From Clostridium_AD sp050717535 (GTDB taxonomy: Bacteria > Bacillota > Clostridia > Clostridiales > Clostridiaceae): a DNA stretch of 64,000 nt. The notes under the pieces were generated by a model. It worked only from the letters and a program-made list of their open reading frames with translations, made no database searches and was not told where the DNA came from. The position numbers and the translations under genes were made by a program. How positions within the stretch are numbered: the stretch's first letter is position 1; each line of letters starts with the position of its first letter. Location of the stretch: positions 1-64,000 of the forward strand of contig NZ_JBOITM010000087.1 in the NCBI RefSeq assembly GCF_050717535.1. The letters run 5' to 3'. Of the stretch, positions 17,921 to 27,475 are shown one piece after another.

Positions 17921-19309
17921 ATGGAAAAAGTTCATATAACAGAGACAATTCTTAGGGATGCCAACCAATCTCTAATTGCTACAAGACTAAAATTCGAAGA
18001 TTTCGCTCCTATACTTCCTGCTTTAGATAATGCAGGTTATCATTCATTAGAGTGTTGGGGCGGCGCTACTTTTGATTCCTGTTTAAGATATTTAAATGAA
18101 GATCCTTGGGAAAGACTCCAAAAAATAAAAAGTATTGCTAAAAAAACTCCACTACAAATGCTTCTTCGTGGTCAAAACATATTAGGTTATAAACACTATC
18201 CTGATGACGTAGTAAGAAAATTCATTAAAATGTCTGTATACCATGGCATAGATATAATAAGGATATTTGATGCTCTAAATGATTTTACAAATATAAAAGT
18301 TGCTATTGATGAAACTAAAAAACAAGGAGCACATGCACAGGGTGCTATAGTTTATACTGTAAGCCCAATTCATGATGTCAATAATTATACAAAACTAGCT
18401 AAACAACTTGAAGAAATGGGTGCAGATTCAATATGTATTAAAGATATGGCCGGTCTTATTATGCCAAGTATTGCTTATGATGTAGTTAAAGGAATAGTTG
18501 AAACAGTAAAAATACCTGTATATCTTCATTCTCATTGTACAAATGGACTTGCTGAAATGTCTTATTATAAAGCAATAGAAGCTGGTGCAACTGGCATTGA
18601 TTGTGCTATATCATCCTTCTCTAGTGGAACCTCCCAACCACCTACTGAAACCATGCATCAAGCATTAACTACTGCTGGATATGATACTGGACTAGATATT
18701 AAAAAACTTAAGAACATAAACGATTTTTTTAAACCTATAAAAAAAGAAGTTTTAGCTTCAGGATTATTAGATCCAATAGTTTTAACTCCGAGTCCTGAGG
18801 GTTTAACTAATCAAGTTCCTGGTGGTATGCTTTCTAACATGATTTCACAACTTAAGTCACAAAACTCTATTGATAAATTAGATGCTGTTTTAGCAGAGGT
18901 GCCTAGGGTAAGAAAAGATCTAGGATTTCCACCACTAGTAACTCCCATGAGTCAAATGGTTGGTACTCAAGCTACAATGAATGTTTTAACTGGCGTACGA
19001 TATAAAATGATATTAAAAGAAGTTAAAGCCTATTGTAGGGGTGAATATGGCACAGCACCTGGACCAATTAATTCGGACCTTCTAAAGAATGCCTTAGATG
19101 ATGATAAACCTATAATTGGGAGGTATGCCGCCACCTTGCCACCAGCTTTTGAAAATGCAAAGGAATATTTAAAAGATTTAACTAATAGTGATGAGGACAT
19201 TTTATCTTACTTAGCTTTTCCTCAAATTGCTGAAGAATTTATTAAAAACAAAAAACAAAATCCCTCTGTGGACCAAATAAGAACTGAAACTGAGAGTCAG
19301 CCTATATAA
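17921..19309 (+). CDS. Pyruvate/oxaloacetate carboxyltransferase (biotin-domain-less)
   Basis: 462 residues. The HMGL-like barrel begins ITETILRDANQSLIATR, with the metal/substrate motifs CWGGATFDSCLRYL and LLRGQN, the carbamylated-lysine region ADSICIKDMAG and the metal-binding YLHSHCTNG. This matches the carboxyltransferase half of pyruvate carboxylase and oxaloacetate decarboxylase alpha. No biotinyl domain (AMKM) follows, so biotin must be on another protein if it acts in carboxyl transfer. No beta or gamma subunit is nearby. Starts behind GAGGTG and ends at a strong terminator. Confidence 0.85.
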   Translation: MEKVHITETILRDANQSLIATRLKFEDFAPILPALDNAGYHSLECWGGATFDSCLRYLNEDPWERLQKIKSIAKKTPLQMLLRGQNILGYKHYPDDVVRKFIKMSVYHGIDIIRIFDALNDFTNIKVAIDETKKQGAHAQGAIVYTVSPIHDVNNYTKLAKQLEEMGADSICIKDMAGLIMPSIAYDVVKGIVETVKIPVYLHSHCTNGLAEMSYYKAIEAGATGIDCAISSFSSGTSQPPTETMHQALTTAGYDTGLDIKKLKNINDFFKPIKKEVLASGLLDPIVLTPSPEGLTNQVPGGMLSNMISQLKSQNSIDKLDAVLAEVPRVRKDLGFPPLVTPMSQMVGTQATMNVLTGVRYKMILKEVKAYCRGEYGTAPGPINSDLLKNALDDDKPIIGRYAATLPPAFENAKEYLKDLTNSDEDILSYLAFPQIAEEFIKNKKQNPSVDQIRTETESQPI

Positions 19310-19311
19310 TT

Positions 19312-19351
19312 AAAAATAAAACCCTCAATAAAAATTGAGGGTTTTATTTTT
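19312..19351 (+). terminator. Terminator after the carboxyltransferase gene
   Basis: Near-perfect 18-bp stem with core ACCCTCAAT/ATTGAGGGT, A-tract before and T-tract after, able to work in both directions. Confidence 0.85.
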
Positions 19352-19439
19352 AATTGAAGGTGTTAATTTATTATTAGTATTTTTATACAGTTAATAGTAT
19401 ATAATGTAGATTATATACTATTAACTGGAGGTGTTTTAA

Positions 19440-19754
19440 TTGAATAACGATATCAAAAATTTTTTTCTAGCAGGACTTGGGTCTGCAGCTTATACTTATG
19501 ATAAAGCTACAAATCTAATAGATGATTTTGTGCAAAAGGGTAAATTAACCTTAGAAGAAGGCAAAGATTTATCTGAAGAGCTAAAAAGAACTGTAAAATC
19601 AAAAAAAGATATAAATATCTCTTCTACAAAAGAGAAGAATCCACTTACAAAAGAAGATATGGTTTTACTCTTAAAAGATATGAACTTTGCAACCAAAGAA
19701 GACATTGAAAAACTAAATAAAAGATTAGCAAATTTAGAAATAACTCTTCCATAA
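19440..19754 (+). CDS. Phasin-like small protein
   Basis: 104 residues with a TTG start, 8 bases after GGAGG. The amphipathic N-terminal helix (NFFLAGLGSAAYTYDKA), the central FVQKGKLTLEEGKDLSEEL and the C-terminal coiled coil (EDIEKLNKRLANLE) are those of phasin-family/PhaF-like proteins. It lies 70 bases before an AarF-type kinase gene, with a small hairpin between (19775-19802). A role at lipid or membrane surfaces is suggested by family and by the neighbours aarF and psd. Confidence 0.65.
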   Translation: MNNDIKNFFLAGLGSAAYTYDKATNLIDDFVQKGKLTLEEGKDLSEELKRTVKSKKDINISSTKEKNPLTKEDMVLLLKDMNFATKEDIEKLNKRLANLEITLP

Positions 19755-19774
19755 ATTAACATATAGTACAAATA

Positions 19775-19802
19775 AAAGTCCTACTATTAACTCTAGGACT
19801 TT
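19775..19802 (+). terminator. Hairpin between the phasin-like gene and aarF
   Basis: AAAGTCCTA (19775-19783) pairs with TAGGACTTT (19794-19802). The T-run is short, so this is probably an attenuating rather than full terminator. Confidence 0.5.
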
Positions 19803-19823
19803 TCACTTTAAGAGAGGTATAAA

Positions 19824-21425
19824 ATGCGACGAAAATCTGTTAATCGATTTAGAGAAATTGTTAAAGTTCTTGGCTCCTATGGTTTTGGATATATTGTAGA
19901 CTCTAAGTTTAATAAACAAAATAAACTTCCTCAGAATTTAAGAAAAGCATTTGAAGAGCTTGGCCCAACTTTTATAAAAATTGGCCAAATACTTAGTACA
20001 AGACCAGATCTATTATCTCCAGATTATATAACCGAACTATCAAAGCTTCAAAATGATGTTGCTCCAGAAAATATTGAAACAATAAACAAAGTATTCTTTG
20101 ATGAATTTGCAATGTCAACAACTGATTGTTTTGAAAAATTTAATGAAAAACCACTAGCCTCTGCATCTATTTCTCAAGTACATAAAGCCATATTAAAAGA
20201 CGGTAGAGAAGTGGTAGTAAAAATACAAAGACCAGATATTGCTGAAAAAATGCAACTCGATATCTCTATATTAGTACGCCTAATAAAATTTACAAAGGCA
20301 AGATTTGCTGATGCACTAATCGACCCCGAAGAAGCCTTACATGAAATACTTTTGATTACTGAGCTTGAACTTGATTTTAATAATGAAGCTAAAAATATAA
20401 ATATTTTTAAAGACTTAAATAAAGATGTTGCATTCTTATATGTACCTTATGTGGTTAAGGATTTATGTAGCACTAAGGTTTTGACTATGGAAAGAGTCTA
20501 CGGTTTTAAAGTAGATGATCTTAAAAAACTACATATCGGCCATTATGACCTTGATGATTTAGGTAAAAAACTAGCCTTGTCTTACTTAAAACAAGTTCTA
20601 GAAGATGGTTTTTTCCACGGAGATCCACATCCTGGAAATATATTTATCTGCGAAGGTAAAATTTGTTTTATAGATTTTGGAATTATGGGGAGTCTCTCAA
20701 CTTCTATAAAATCTACACTAAACGATATGATCTCAGCAGTTGCTTTTAATGACATAAATAAAATGATTTCAGCTCTTTTAGCTATAGGAATAAAAAAAGG
20801 ATATGTAGATAGAAATAAACTGTATGAGGATATAGATTATCTTCTTGCAAACTATCTTTCAATTTCTTTAAACAATATTCAAGTTTCAGTTATGCTCTCT
20901 GAAATCTTTGATATAGCAAAACAAAACAATATACGTCTACCTCGAGATTTAACACTACTAATAAAAGGCCTTGTTATTTTAGAGGGAGTAATTGCGAGCA
21001 TTGCTCCAGATATAAAAATTATAGATATAGCTATTCCTTATGTGAAAACTAACAATAAGTTTTCGCTATTAAGCCATTTGGACTTTGACACTTTACTTAT
21101 CCGTTCCTATGCATTTGTAAAAGACTCCTTTAGACTTCCATCAAAAATCATGGAATTATCTGATAGCTTGATTAGTGGGAGAGCTAAACTACAACTCGAG
21201 CATAAAAATTTAAATACTCCTATAAGTGAACTAAATAAGGGTATAAACAGACTAGTTTTTGCTCTTATTATTTCCTCTATGATTATAGGTTCTTCTACAC
21301 TTTTAAACTCTAACATAGGACCTAAAATATATAGTATATCAATTATTGGTATAACTGGTTTTATAACTGCAGCATTTATGGGCTTTTGGTTATTAATTTC
21401 TATATTAAGATCTGGGAAACTATAA
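19824..21425 (+). CDS. AarF/UbiB-type atypical kinase
   Basis: 533 residues. UbiB/ABC1 family signatures are present: KxGQ-type motif TFIKIGQILSTRPDLLS near residue 52, ASISQVHKA (alanine-rich loop variant), VVVKIQRP (catalytic lysine), EAKNINIF, and HGDPHPGNIF with IDFGIMG. Two membrane segments close the C-terminus (about 475-530). In respiring bacteria the family supports ubiquinone synthesis. In an anaerobe without quinones its target is unknown; linkage to a phasin-like protein and Psd suggests lipid metabolism. Confidence 0.88.
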   Translation: MRRKSVNRFREIVKVLGSYGFGYIVDSKFNKQNKLPQNLRKAFEELGPTFIKIGQILSTRPDLLSPDYITELSKLQNDVAPENIETINKVFFDEFAMSTTDCFEKFNEKPLASASISQVHKAILKDGREVVVKIQRPDIAEKMQLDISILVRLIKFTKARFADALIDPEEALHEILLITELELDFNNEAKNINIFKDLNKDVAFLYVPYVVKDLCSTKVLTMERVYGFKVDDLKKLHIGHYDLDDLGKKLALSYLKQVLEDGFFHGDPHPGNIFICEGKICFIDFGIMGSLSTSIKSTLNDMISAVAFNDINKMISALLAIGIKKGYVDRNKLYEDIDYLLANYLSISLNNIQVSVMLSEIFDIAKQNNIRLPRDLTLLIKGLVILEGVIASIAPDIKIIDIAIPYVKTNNKFSLLSHLDFDTLLIRSYAFVKDSFRLPSKIMELSDSLISGRAKLQLEHKNLNTPISELNKGINRLVFALIISSMIIGSSTLLNSNIGPKIYSISIIGITGFITAAFMGFWLLISILRSGKL

Positions 21426-21458
21426 GACTTTACTATAAACTAAAAAACGAGGTATTTT

Positions 21459-22343
21459 ATGATTAAATATTACAATAAAAAAGAAAATAAATACGAAATT
21501 GAAAGAGTAGCGGGAGAAAAGTATTTGAATTGGGTTTACTGCTCTCCTGTTGGAAAGGGTTTAGTTGAATTACTTTTCAAGAAAAAACTTTTTTCAAAAT
21601 TATATGGCTATTACTGTGATACAAAAATAAGTTCTAGAAAAATCAAAGGTTTTATTGAGGATTTGCATATTGACATGTCAATATACGATAAGAGTTATGA
21701 TCAGTACTCCTCTTTCAATGATTTTTTTACAAGAACTTTAAATTCAAATGCTAGAATAATTTCTAAAAATAATAATACTCTAATTTCACCTTGTAGCGGA
21801 AAATTTTCTGCATACAAGGATATTGATTTGGATAATTTAGTTCAAATAAAAGGATTTACTTACTCACTTAAAGAGCTCCTCCAAGATAATAAAATATACA
21901 AGCTATATCAAGGTGGCACTTGCTTGATTTTTAGATTATGCCCCACTGATTATCATAGGTTTCATTTTGTTGATGATGGAATATGTGGTGATACAACTAA
22001 AATTAATGGCCATTATTACTCTGTAAATCCCATAGCCTTAAAAAATATAAATAAGTTGTTTTGTCAAAACAAGAGAGAATGGAGTATATTTCACTCCGAT
22101 AATTTTGATGATATCATTTGTATGGAGATTGGTGCTACTTGCGTAGGCTCAATTATTCAAAATTATAATCCAAACTCCAAAATAAAAAAGGGAGAAGAAA
22201 AAGGGTATTTCAAGTTTGGTGGTTCAACCGTAATCCTATTTTTTAAAAAAGGTTCTGTAAAAGTTAATGAGGAAATACTGGCCCAAACACAATTAGGTTT
22301 TGAAACTTCTGTAGCCATGGGCGAAGAAATAGGACTGAAATAA
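21459..22343 (+). CDS. psd: Phosphatidylserine decarboxylase proenzyme
   Basis: 294 residues. It makes phosphatidylethanolamine from phosphatidylserine at the membrane. The self-cleavage site is in YFKFGGSTVILFF near residue 250, where the serine becomes the pyruvoyl group. LCPTDYHRFH carries the conserved histidines. Its length matches the clostridial long form with an N-terminal extension. It follows aarF by 33 bases, probably in the same transcript. Confidence 0.92.
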   Translation: MIKYYNKKENKYEIERVAGEKYLNWVYCSPVGKGLVELLFKKKLFSKLYGYYCDTKISSRKIKGFIEDLHIDMSIYDKSYDQYSSFNDFFTRTLNSNARIISKNNNTLISPCSGKFSAYKDIDLDNLVQIKGFTYSLKELLQDNKIYKLYQGGTCLIFRLCPTDYHRFHFVDDGICGDTTKINGHYYSVNPIALKNINKLFCQNKREWSIFHSDNFDDIICMEIGATCVGSIIQNYNPNSKIKKGEEKGYFKFGGSTVILFFKKGSVKVNEEILAQTQLGFETSVAMGEEIGLK

Positions 22344-22358
22344 ACTTTCAGTCCTATT
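22328..22358. terminator. Bidirectional terminator between psd and the chemoreceptor gene
   Basis: AATAGGACTGAAA (22328-22340) pairs with TTTCAGTCCTATT (22346-22358). It overlaps the end of psd and serves both convergent genes. Confidence 0.8.
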
Positions 22359-22364
22359 TTTTCA

Positions 22365-24518
22365 TTATATCTTAAATTTTAATGTTATATCTTTTAATTT
22401 TTCCGCACTAATCTTGTTTCCACTGGTTGTACCTTTTATTTCTTCCATTTTATTTACTATATCGATGCTCTTATCTGAAATTTTAAATATACCCTCTGAT
22501 CCTTCATTAACAGTACCTGCTACTTGTTCTATTGCAATTGTAATTCCATTTATTGATGAATTCAATTGTTGCGCTGTCTCATCAAATTCACTCATGAACT
22601 TATTAAAATTCTCTGCATCATCCATGTACTCTTTTCCCGTGCCCATAATAATCTCATAATTTAGAGAAACTTCTTCATTCATAAAATCTAACATTCTAGT
22701 AGAACTACTAGATAAATTCTTTACAGAAGCATTTACAACTTTAACTACATTTTGAATATTAGCTGCAGTTGCTCCAGATTGCTCTGCCAGCTTTCTAACC
22801 TCATCAGCTACTACTGCAAACTCTCTTCCTGCTTCTCCAGCTCTGGCAGCTTCTATAGCAGCATTTAGCGCTAATAAATTGGTTTGACTAGTTATATGCA
22901 ATATGGAAGTTGCCAATTCATGTATTTCCTCAACGGCTTTTGAATCCTCTATTGCAACTTCTAACTGCTTCTTTATATCATTATAAAGCTTATCAGTATC
23001 TTCCTTAGACCCTTTAGTAGAAACAGTAATTCCCATTGCTTTTTTAACAATTTCTTTGGCTATATTAGTACCATCTGAAGCTTTATTAGCTATTATACTA
23101 ACCATGTTTTTCATTTCTCCTGATGAAGCAGAAATTTCCTCCGCCGTAGCTGCAGTTTCTTCCATTCCAGCTGATAAATTTTCAGTTTCAAAAGAACTTT
23201 CTTCTGCTTTCACTTTTGTAAGGTCTTCAACCGTAAGCGCATTGCTTGTGATATTATCTGAAGCTTCCATTAAATCTAGTACAACATCTTTCAATGTTTT
23301 TCTCATATTAACTATAGCTCTAGATATAGTTCCTATTTCATCATTAGTTCTAATTAAGTCGTCTATATCCTTGTCCTCACTTAAATCCAATTTAGAAGTT
23401 TTATCTACAAGTAAAGTTACCTTTGTCAACGGACTCACTATTATCCTTGATACAACTATGCCAATTAATATAGAAAGTATACCTATAAGTGCTGCTATTA
23501 TTAGAATTCTCTGTGTCATTTCATTTACTGGTTGTCTAATCTCATTCATATCTCCGGTAACAACCAACGTCCAGTTTGTAACTGGAACAACTCCATAAGC
23601 TGAAAAATTTTCAATTCCATCAAATGCATATTCTATGGTGCCAGCCTTAATTTTTTGTCCCTTTGAAACCTTGTCAACTAGCTCCTTTATTGATGTAATT
23701 TCAACATCCTTTCCTATCTTTTCACTGTTTCTATGGTATAATATTTTACCTTTTTCATCAATTAAATAAGCATAGCTTGATTTACTATTAGATATGCTTA
23801 CATCTTTCATATACTTTGAAAAGCTATCTGCATATACAGATACTGCTACATAACCTACTGTTTGACCATATTTATCTTCGGTTACAACGGGGCTAGTAAA
23901 CACCATAACCGCCTTCCCTGTTAGTTTAGATTTCATGGTTTCACTAATAGCTAGTCCCCCACTTGAGCTAATTGAATGGTAACTTTGATCTGCTACACTT
24001 TTTCCTATAGAAGCACTATCACTATCTGATAATATGTTCCCATTTATATCAACTAAAAAAACTCTTTCAATATCTTTATTATTTGAAATATATGTAGTGA
24101 ATTTGTCATTATTTTCAATTACTGCATTTTTATATTGTCCCACTGAAACTGCATCCAGCTTATCCTTAAGTCCCATTACATCCATTATTTGCTTAATATT
24201 GCATAGACCTTGTACTTGCGCTTGCTGCTTTTCTATCATAACAGAAATGGTTTCTATTGTTGCTTTATTGAGAGACATCATTTCAGCCTTACTTTGATCA
24301 AATATAATGGTGGATGATTTTATATAAGTAAAAATAGAAGTTGCCACCATAGATATAATTATTAGTGTCCCAATAAGAATTGGTATTTTCTTTCTAATTG
24401 AAGTACCTTTTTTATTATTGTTTTTTACAATATTAAATAATTTGAACCTTGTTTTTTCTTTTGTTACATTGTCTTTATTTTCATATTTATTTATAAAATT
24501 CCAATGTTTAATTCCCAT
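22365..24518 (-). CDS. Methyl-accepting chemotaxis protein
   Basis: 717 residues from ATG at 24518, four bases behind a run of seven G residues; 31 upstream codons are not family-like. Charged cytoplasmic N-terminus, TM1 (about 45-65), a large extracellular dCache-like ligand domain (about 70-330), TM2 (about 340-365), HAMP, and a cytoplasmic signalling domain with the hairpin tip LLALNAAIEAARAGEAGREF and VVADEVRKLAEQS. The ligand is not predictable. The 8-G region before the start could be phase-variable. Confidence 0.9.
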   Translation of the reverse strand: MGIKHWNFINKYENKDNVTKEKTRFKLFNIVKNNNKKGTSIRKKIPILIGTLIIISMVATSIFTYIKSSTIIFDQSKAEMMSLNKATIETISVMIEKQQAQVQGLCNIKQIMDVMGLKDKLDAVSVGQYKNAVIENNDKFTTYISNNKDIERVFLVDINGNILSDSDSASIGKSVADQSYHSISSSGGLAISETMKSKLTGKAVMVFTSPVVTEDKYGQTVGYVAVSVYADSFSKYMKDVSISNSKSSYAYLIDEKGKILYHRNSEKIGKDVEITSIKELVDKVSKGQKIKAGTIEYAFDGIENFSAYGVVPVTNWTLVVTGDMNEIRQPVNEMTQRILIIAALIGILSILIGIVVSRIIVSPLTKVTLLVDKTSKLDLSEDKDIDDLIRTNDEIGTISRAIVNMRKTLKDVVLDLMEASDNITSNALTVEDLTKVKAEESSFETENLSAGMEETAATAEEISASSGEMKNMVSIIANKASDGTNIAKEIVKKAMGITVSTKGSKEDTDKLYNDIKKQLEVAIEDSKAVEEIHELATSILHITSQTNLLALNAAIEAARAGEAGREFAVVADEVRKLAEQSGATAANIQNVVKVVNASVKNLSSSSTRMLDFMNEEVSLNYEIIMGTGKEYMDDAENFNKFMSEFDETAQQLNSSINGITIAIEQVAGTVNEGSEGIFKISDKSIDIVNKMEEIKGTTSGNKISAEKLKDITLKFKI

Positions 24519-24802
24519 AAAACCCCCCCCTAATTCATGTTCATCAGCAATTACAAATATTTCATAATGTTTCGAATAATCAAAAAAATATTTATTTATA
24601 TATTTTAACATAAACCCTTTAATTTTTAATTATATAGTATTATTTGTTTTAAATCTTCCTACGGTGTTCTTATAGTTTAATATCCTAAATATAAACTACA
24701 AATTGTTCAACATTTATTCAAAAATACTTTATAGTAAAATGGGTAAACTATAATACACTTAATTTATGAAGTGTAATTATTGTATTTGGAAGGAGAATAT
24801 TA

Positions 24803-24967
24803 ATGAATAATAAATTAGGAAAATCAAAAAATTCAATTAATCAATTAGATGCTAACAAAAGCAGTAGTGGAGTTTCAAATACTGAAATGTCTATTATGTA
24901 TAACATATCCAATATGACTAGTGATATTACTAGTGTCCCTTTAGGCGAAGAAAAGACCAAGAAATAA
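24803..24967 (+). CDS. Unrecognised 54-residue hydrophilic protein
   Basis: Small gene with AGGAGA 7 bases before ATG and a strong terminator right after the stop, so expression looks real. The product is Asn/Ser-rich with no cysteine, membrane segment or known motif (starts MNNKLGKSKNSINQLDANK). It is monocistronic. Function unknown; a small spore or signalling protein is possible but nothing in the sequence proves it. Confidence 0.65.
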   Translation: MNNKLGKSKNSINQLDANKSSSGVSNTEMSIMYNISNMTSDITSVPLGEEKTKK

Positions 24968-24970
24968 ATA

Positions 24971-25006
24971 AACCCAGTAACTGCTATGGTTACTGGGTTT
25001 TCTTTT
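24971..25006 (+). terminator. Terminator after the 54-residue gene
   Basis: AACCCAGTAAC (24971-24981) pairs perfectly with GTTACTGGGTT (24989-24999), then TTTTCTTTT. Confidence 0.85.
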
Positions 25007-25307
25007 ATGCATGCCTTATCAATTAATTTTTTAAATACTTGCACGCCTTCTGGCTATGTGAACATAAGCTATTATGTCGATATGTCTTCGCGTTTAAATG
25101 TTCAATCCCTGCACCAAATACCTAATCATAAAACAAAGTTAACACTATATTTGTAGGTGCTTTATAGTAAATAATCTAGTAGCATAAGTAATTTAACTGC
25201 ATAGAATATATTATAAACAAATGATTACATAACATTAAGCCTTAATAAGGTATCTTTATTAATAAGCTATGTTATTAAATAATTTACTGAAAGGGGTTTT
25301 AAATAAT

Positions 25308-25913
25308 ATGTTTAAACAGAATTTATGTAGCATACCATATACAACTAAGCATAAATCAGAACCAGTTAAACCCATACCAGAACCAGCAAAAATGATTCAA
25401 GTTCCTGTAGTTAAAGGATTTGGAGAAAAAGAAGAATTAATAGTAAGTGAATTAACAATATCCCCACCAAATCCTCCTGTTTTTCGTATTGTAGATATTG
25501 ATAAAGAAGTTATAATCTCAAATTCTAAATTAACATTAGTTTGTATACCTGAGGGTTGTCAATCACACTATAACACAAAAGTAATAGTAGACGGTTTTAT
25601 TGATAAAAATATACTTTATAAAACAATAACAGACTTTACAGATAGTGCTGTAGGTGGACCAGTATATCAGTTTACAACGAGAATACCTTTTACAACTTTT
25701 GTTGAAGTAAAAACTAAAGATCCACTCTGTAAAACTGACAAAGTTGAAATATTAAGTGCTGTAGTAGTCTGCGAAGAAGATGAGTTATTAGATCCAAATG
25801 ATGTTGCAACAGATGCACCAGATTTTGCTATTACCTATAACACAATTGTAGAAAGAATGATTGTAAAAATAAAGCTTAAAATTACAAGGGTAGAACACAT
25901 TTGCTTAAAATAA
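25308..25913 (+). CDS. SPOCS/DUF3794-like protein, probably spore-associated
   Basis: 201 residues from ATG at 25308, preceded by AAGGGG (spacing somewhat long; an ATG at 25269 has no ribosome site). After a Pro/Lys-rich N-terminus, the middle (about 45-165) has beta-rich sequence IPEGCQSHYNTKVIVDGFIDKNILYKT and IPFTTFVEV resembling the SPOCS (DUF3794) repeats of spore coat morphogenesis proteins such as SipL. No LysM domain is present. Single gene ended by a convergent terminator. Confidence 0.55.
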   Translation: MFKQNLCSIPYTTKHKSEPVKPIPEPAKMIQVPVVKGFGEKEELIVSELTISPPNPPVFRIVDIDKEVIISNSKLTLVCIPEGCQSHYNTKVIVDGFIDKNILYKTITDFTDSAVGGPVYQFTTRIPFTTFVEVKTKDPLCKTDKVEILSAVVVCEEDELLDPNDVATDAPDFAITYNTIVERMIVKIKLKITRVEHICLK

Positions 25914-25968
25914 CACCCTTAAATATATTTTAAACTTTTACTGATTGTCCGTTTTTCATTCCAAGGTG

Positions 25969-26004
25969 ATTTAGCTAGATTTGTTTACACAAATCTAGCT
26001 AAAT
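25969..26004. terminator. Bidirectional terminator between convergent genes
   Basis: ATTTAGCTAGATTTGT (25969-25984) pairs perfectly with ACAAATCTAGCTAAAT (25989-26004) around a 4-nt loop, with a T-run on the plus strand. Confidence 0.8.
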
Positions 26005-26031
26005 TATTTTTAACAAACCTTGTTAATATAC

Positions 26032-27444
26032 TTATAAATTTAAGAATTCTCTCATAGTATTACTTATACCACTTGCCATAGCTTCATTTTCCATTTCAGA
26101 AAACACTCTGAGTAGTGGTTCTGTACCAGAGAACCTTGCTATAATCCAGCCACCATTTTTAAAATATACCTTTAAGCCATCTTCATAGCTTGTTTTTTCT
26201 ACTTCATAACCAAAATCTGGGATTAACTTATTTACAAGAAGTTTTGTCCTAATTCGCTCTTTATCTTCTATGCTAAATTTATAATCAAATTCTGTCATAT
26301 AGAAATATCCATATTGCTTATGAATTTCCTGGAGTAATTCTGATAAACTTTTTCCTGTTACACTTAGAAGTTCGATTAAAAGGCTGGCAGCAAATATTCC
26401 ATCTTTTCCCTTAATATGTCCACGAATAGTTAATCCACCACTGCTTTCTCCCCCGATTAATGCATTCTTTTCTTCCATTTTTGAGCTTATATTCTTAAAT
26501 CCAACTGGAACTTCGTAACACTGCTCGCCAAATCCCGCTGCTATTTTGTCTAGAAGATGAGTGGTTGCAAGATTTCTTACAACGCCACCCTTCCATCCCT
26601 TGTACTTTAATAAATAGTAATATAACACAGAAAGGATATCGTTTGGATGAATAAAATTACCTTTTTCATCTATGATTCCAAGTCTATCTGCATCTCCATC
26701 TGTACCTATGCCAATATCATATCCTTTTTCAACTACTAAGTCCTTTAAACGATGTAGTGTATGCGTACTTGGGGAAGGTAATCTCCCACCAAATAAGGTA
26801 TCGTGTCTATTATTTATTACTTCAACATCACATCTTGCAGTTAAAAGTATAGTTTGAAGACAAGTCTTGGAAACTCCAAACATGGGGTCAAGAGCTACCT
26901 TTAGTTTACTATTTTTTATAGATTCCATATCGATCATGCTAATAATTGAATCTATAAATTCGTTAAAGGGATCTATAATTTCAATTAAACCATCTGCTAT
27001 TCCAGTATCAAAGTTAACAAGCACAACATCATCTATAGTAATATTGTTTATAATTTCTTCAAGACTTCTTGTAACATCTTCACTGGCATCTCGTCCTCCC
27101 CTAGTGAAAATTTTGAGTCCATTGTAATCAGCTGGGTTATGGCTTGCTGTTACAGCCGCACCATAATACGAGTCTAAAGAATTCACAGTAAACATTATTA
27201 GAGGTGTAGGCGCAGATTTATCTACTAAAAAAACCTTTATTCCATTTCCAGCCATTACCTCAGAAACCCATTTTGCTGCTTTGTCAGATAAAAATCTGTT
27301 ATCATAACCTATTACAAAACCGCTACCTTCACATTTCTCATTTTTCATGTGGGTTGCAAGTGCTTGCGAAAGAAGTTGTACATTTTTTTTTGTAAAATCT
27401 TCTCCTATAAAAGCTCTCCATCCCCCAGTCCCAAATTTAATCAT
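26032..27444 (-). CDS. Phosphohexose mutase (phosphoglucomutase/phosphomannomutase family)
   Basis: 470 residues. The four family motifs are in order: phosphoserine TASHNPADYNGLK (near residue 100), metal-binding DGDADRLG (near 245), sugar-binding GGESSGG (near 330) and phosphate-binding RFSGTEPLLRV (near 440). It is the last gene of the chitobiose locus, 31 bases after the GH94 gene. By context I infer it interconverts GlcNAc-1-P and GlcNAc-6-P (or Glc-1-P/Glc-6-P) so that phosphorolysis products can enter metabolism. The family alone does not fix the sugar. Confidence 0.85.
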   Translation of the reverse strand: MIKFGTGGWRAFIGEDFTKKNVQLLSQALATHMKNEKCEGSGFVIGYDNRFLSDKAAKWVSEVMAGNGIKVFLVDKSAPTPLIMFTVNSLDSYYGAAVTASHNPADYNGLKIFTRGGRDASEDVTRSLEEIINNITIDDVVLVNFDTGIADGLIEIIDPFNEFIDSIISMIDMESIKNSKLKVALDPMFGVSKTCLQTILLTARCDVEVINNRHDTLFGGRLPSPSTHTLHRLKDLVVEKGYDIGIGTDGDADRLGIIDEKGNFIHPNDILSVLYYYLLKYKGWKGGVVRNLATTHLLDKIAAGFGEQCYEVPVGFKNISSKMEEKNALIGGESSGGLTIRGHIKGKDGIFAASLLIELLSVTGKSLSELLQEIHKQYGYFYMTEFDYKFSIEDKERIRTKLLVNKLIPDFGYEVEKTSYEDGLKVYFKNGGWIIARFSGTEPLLRVFSEMENEAMASGISNTMREFLNL

Positions 27445-27475
27445 ATTCTTAGCTCCTTTACTAATTTAAATATAA

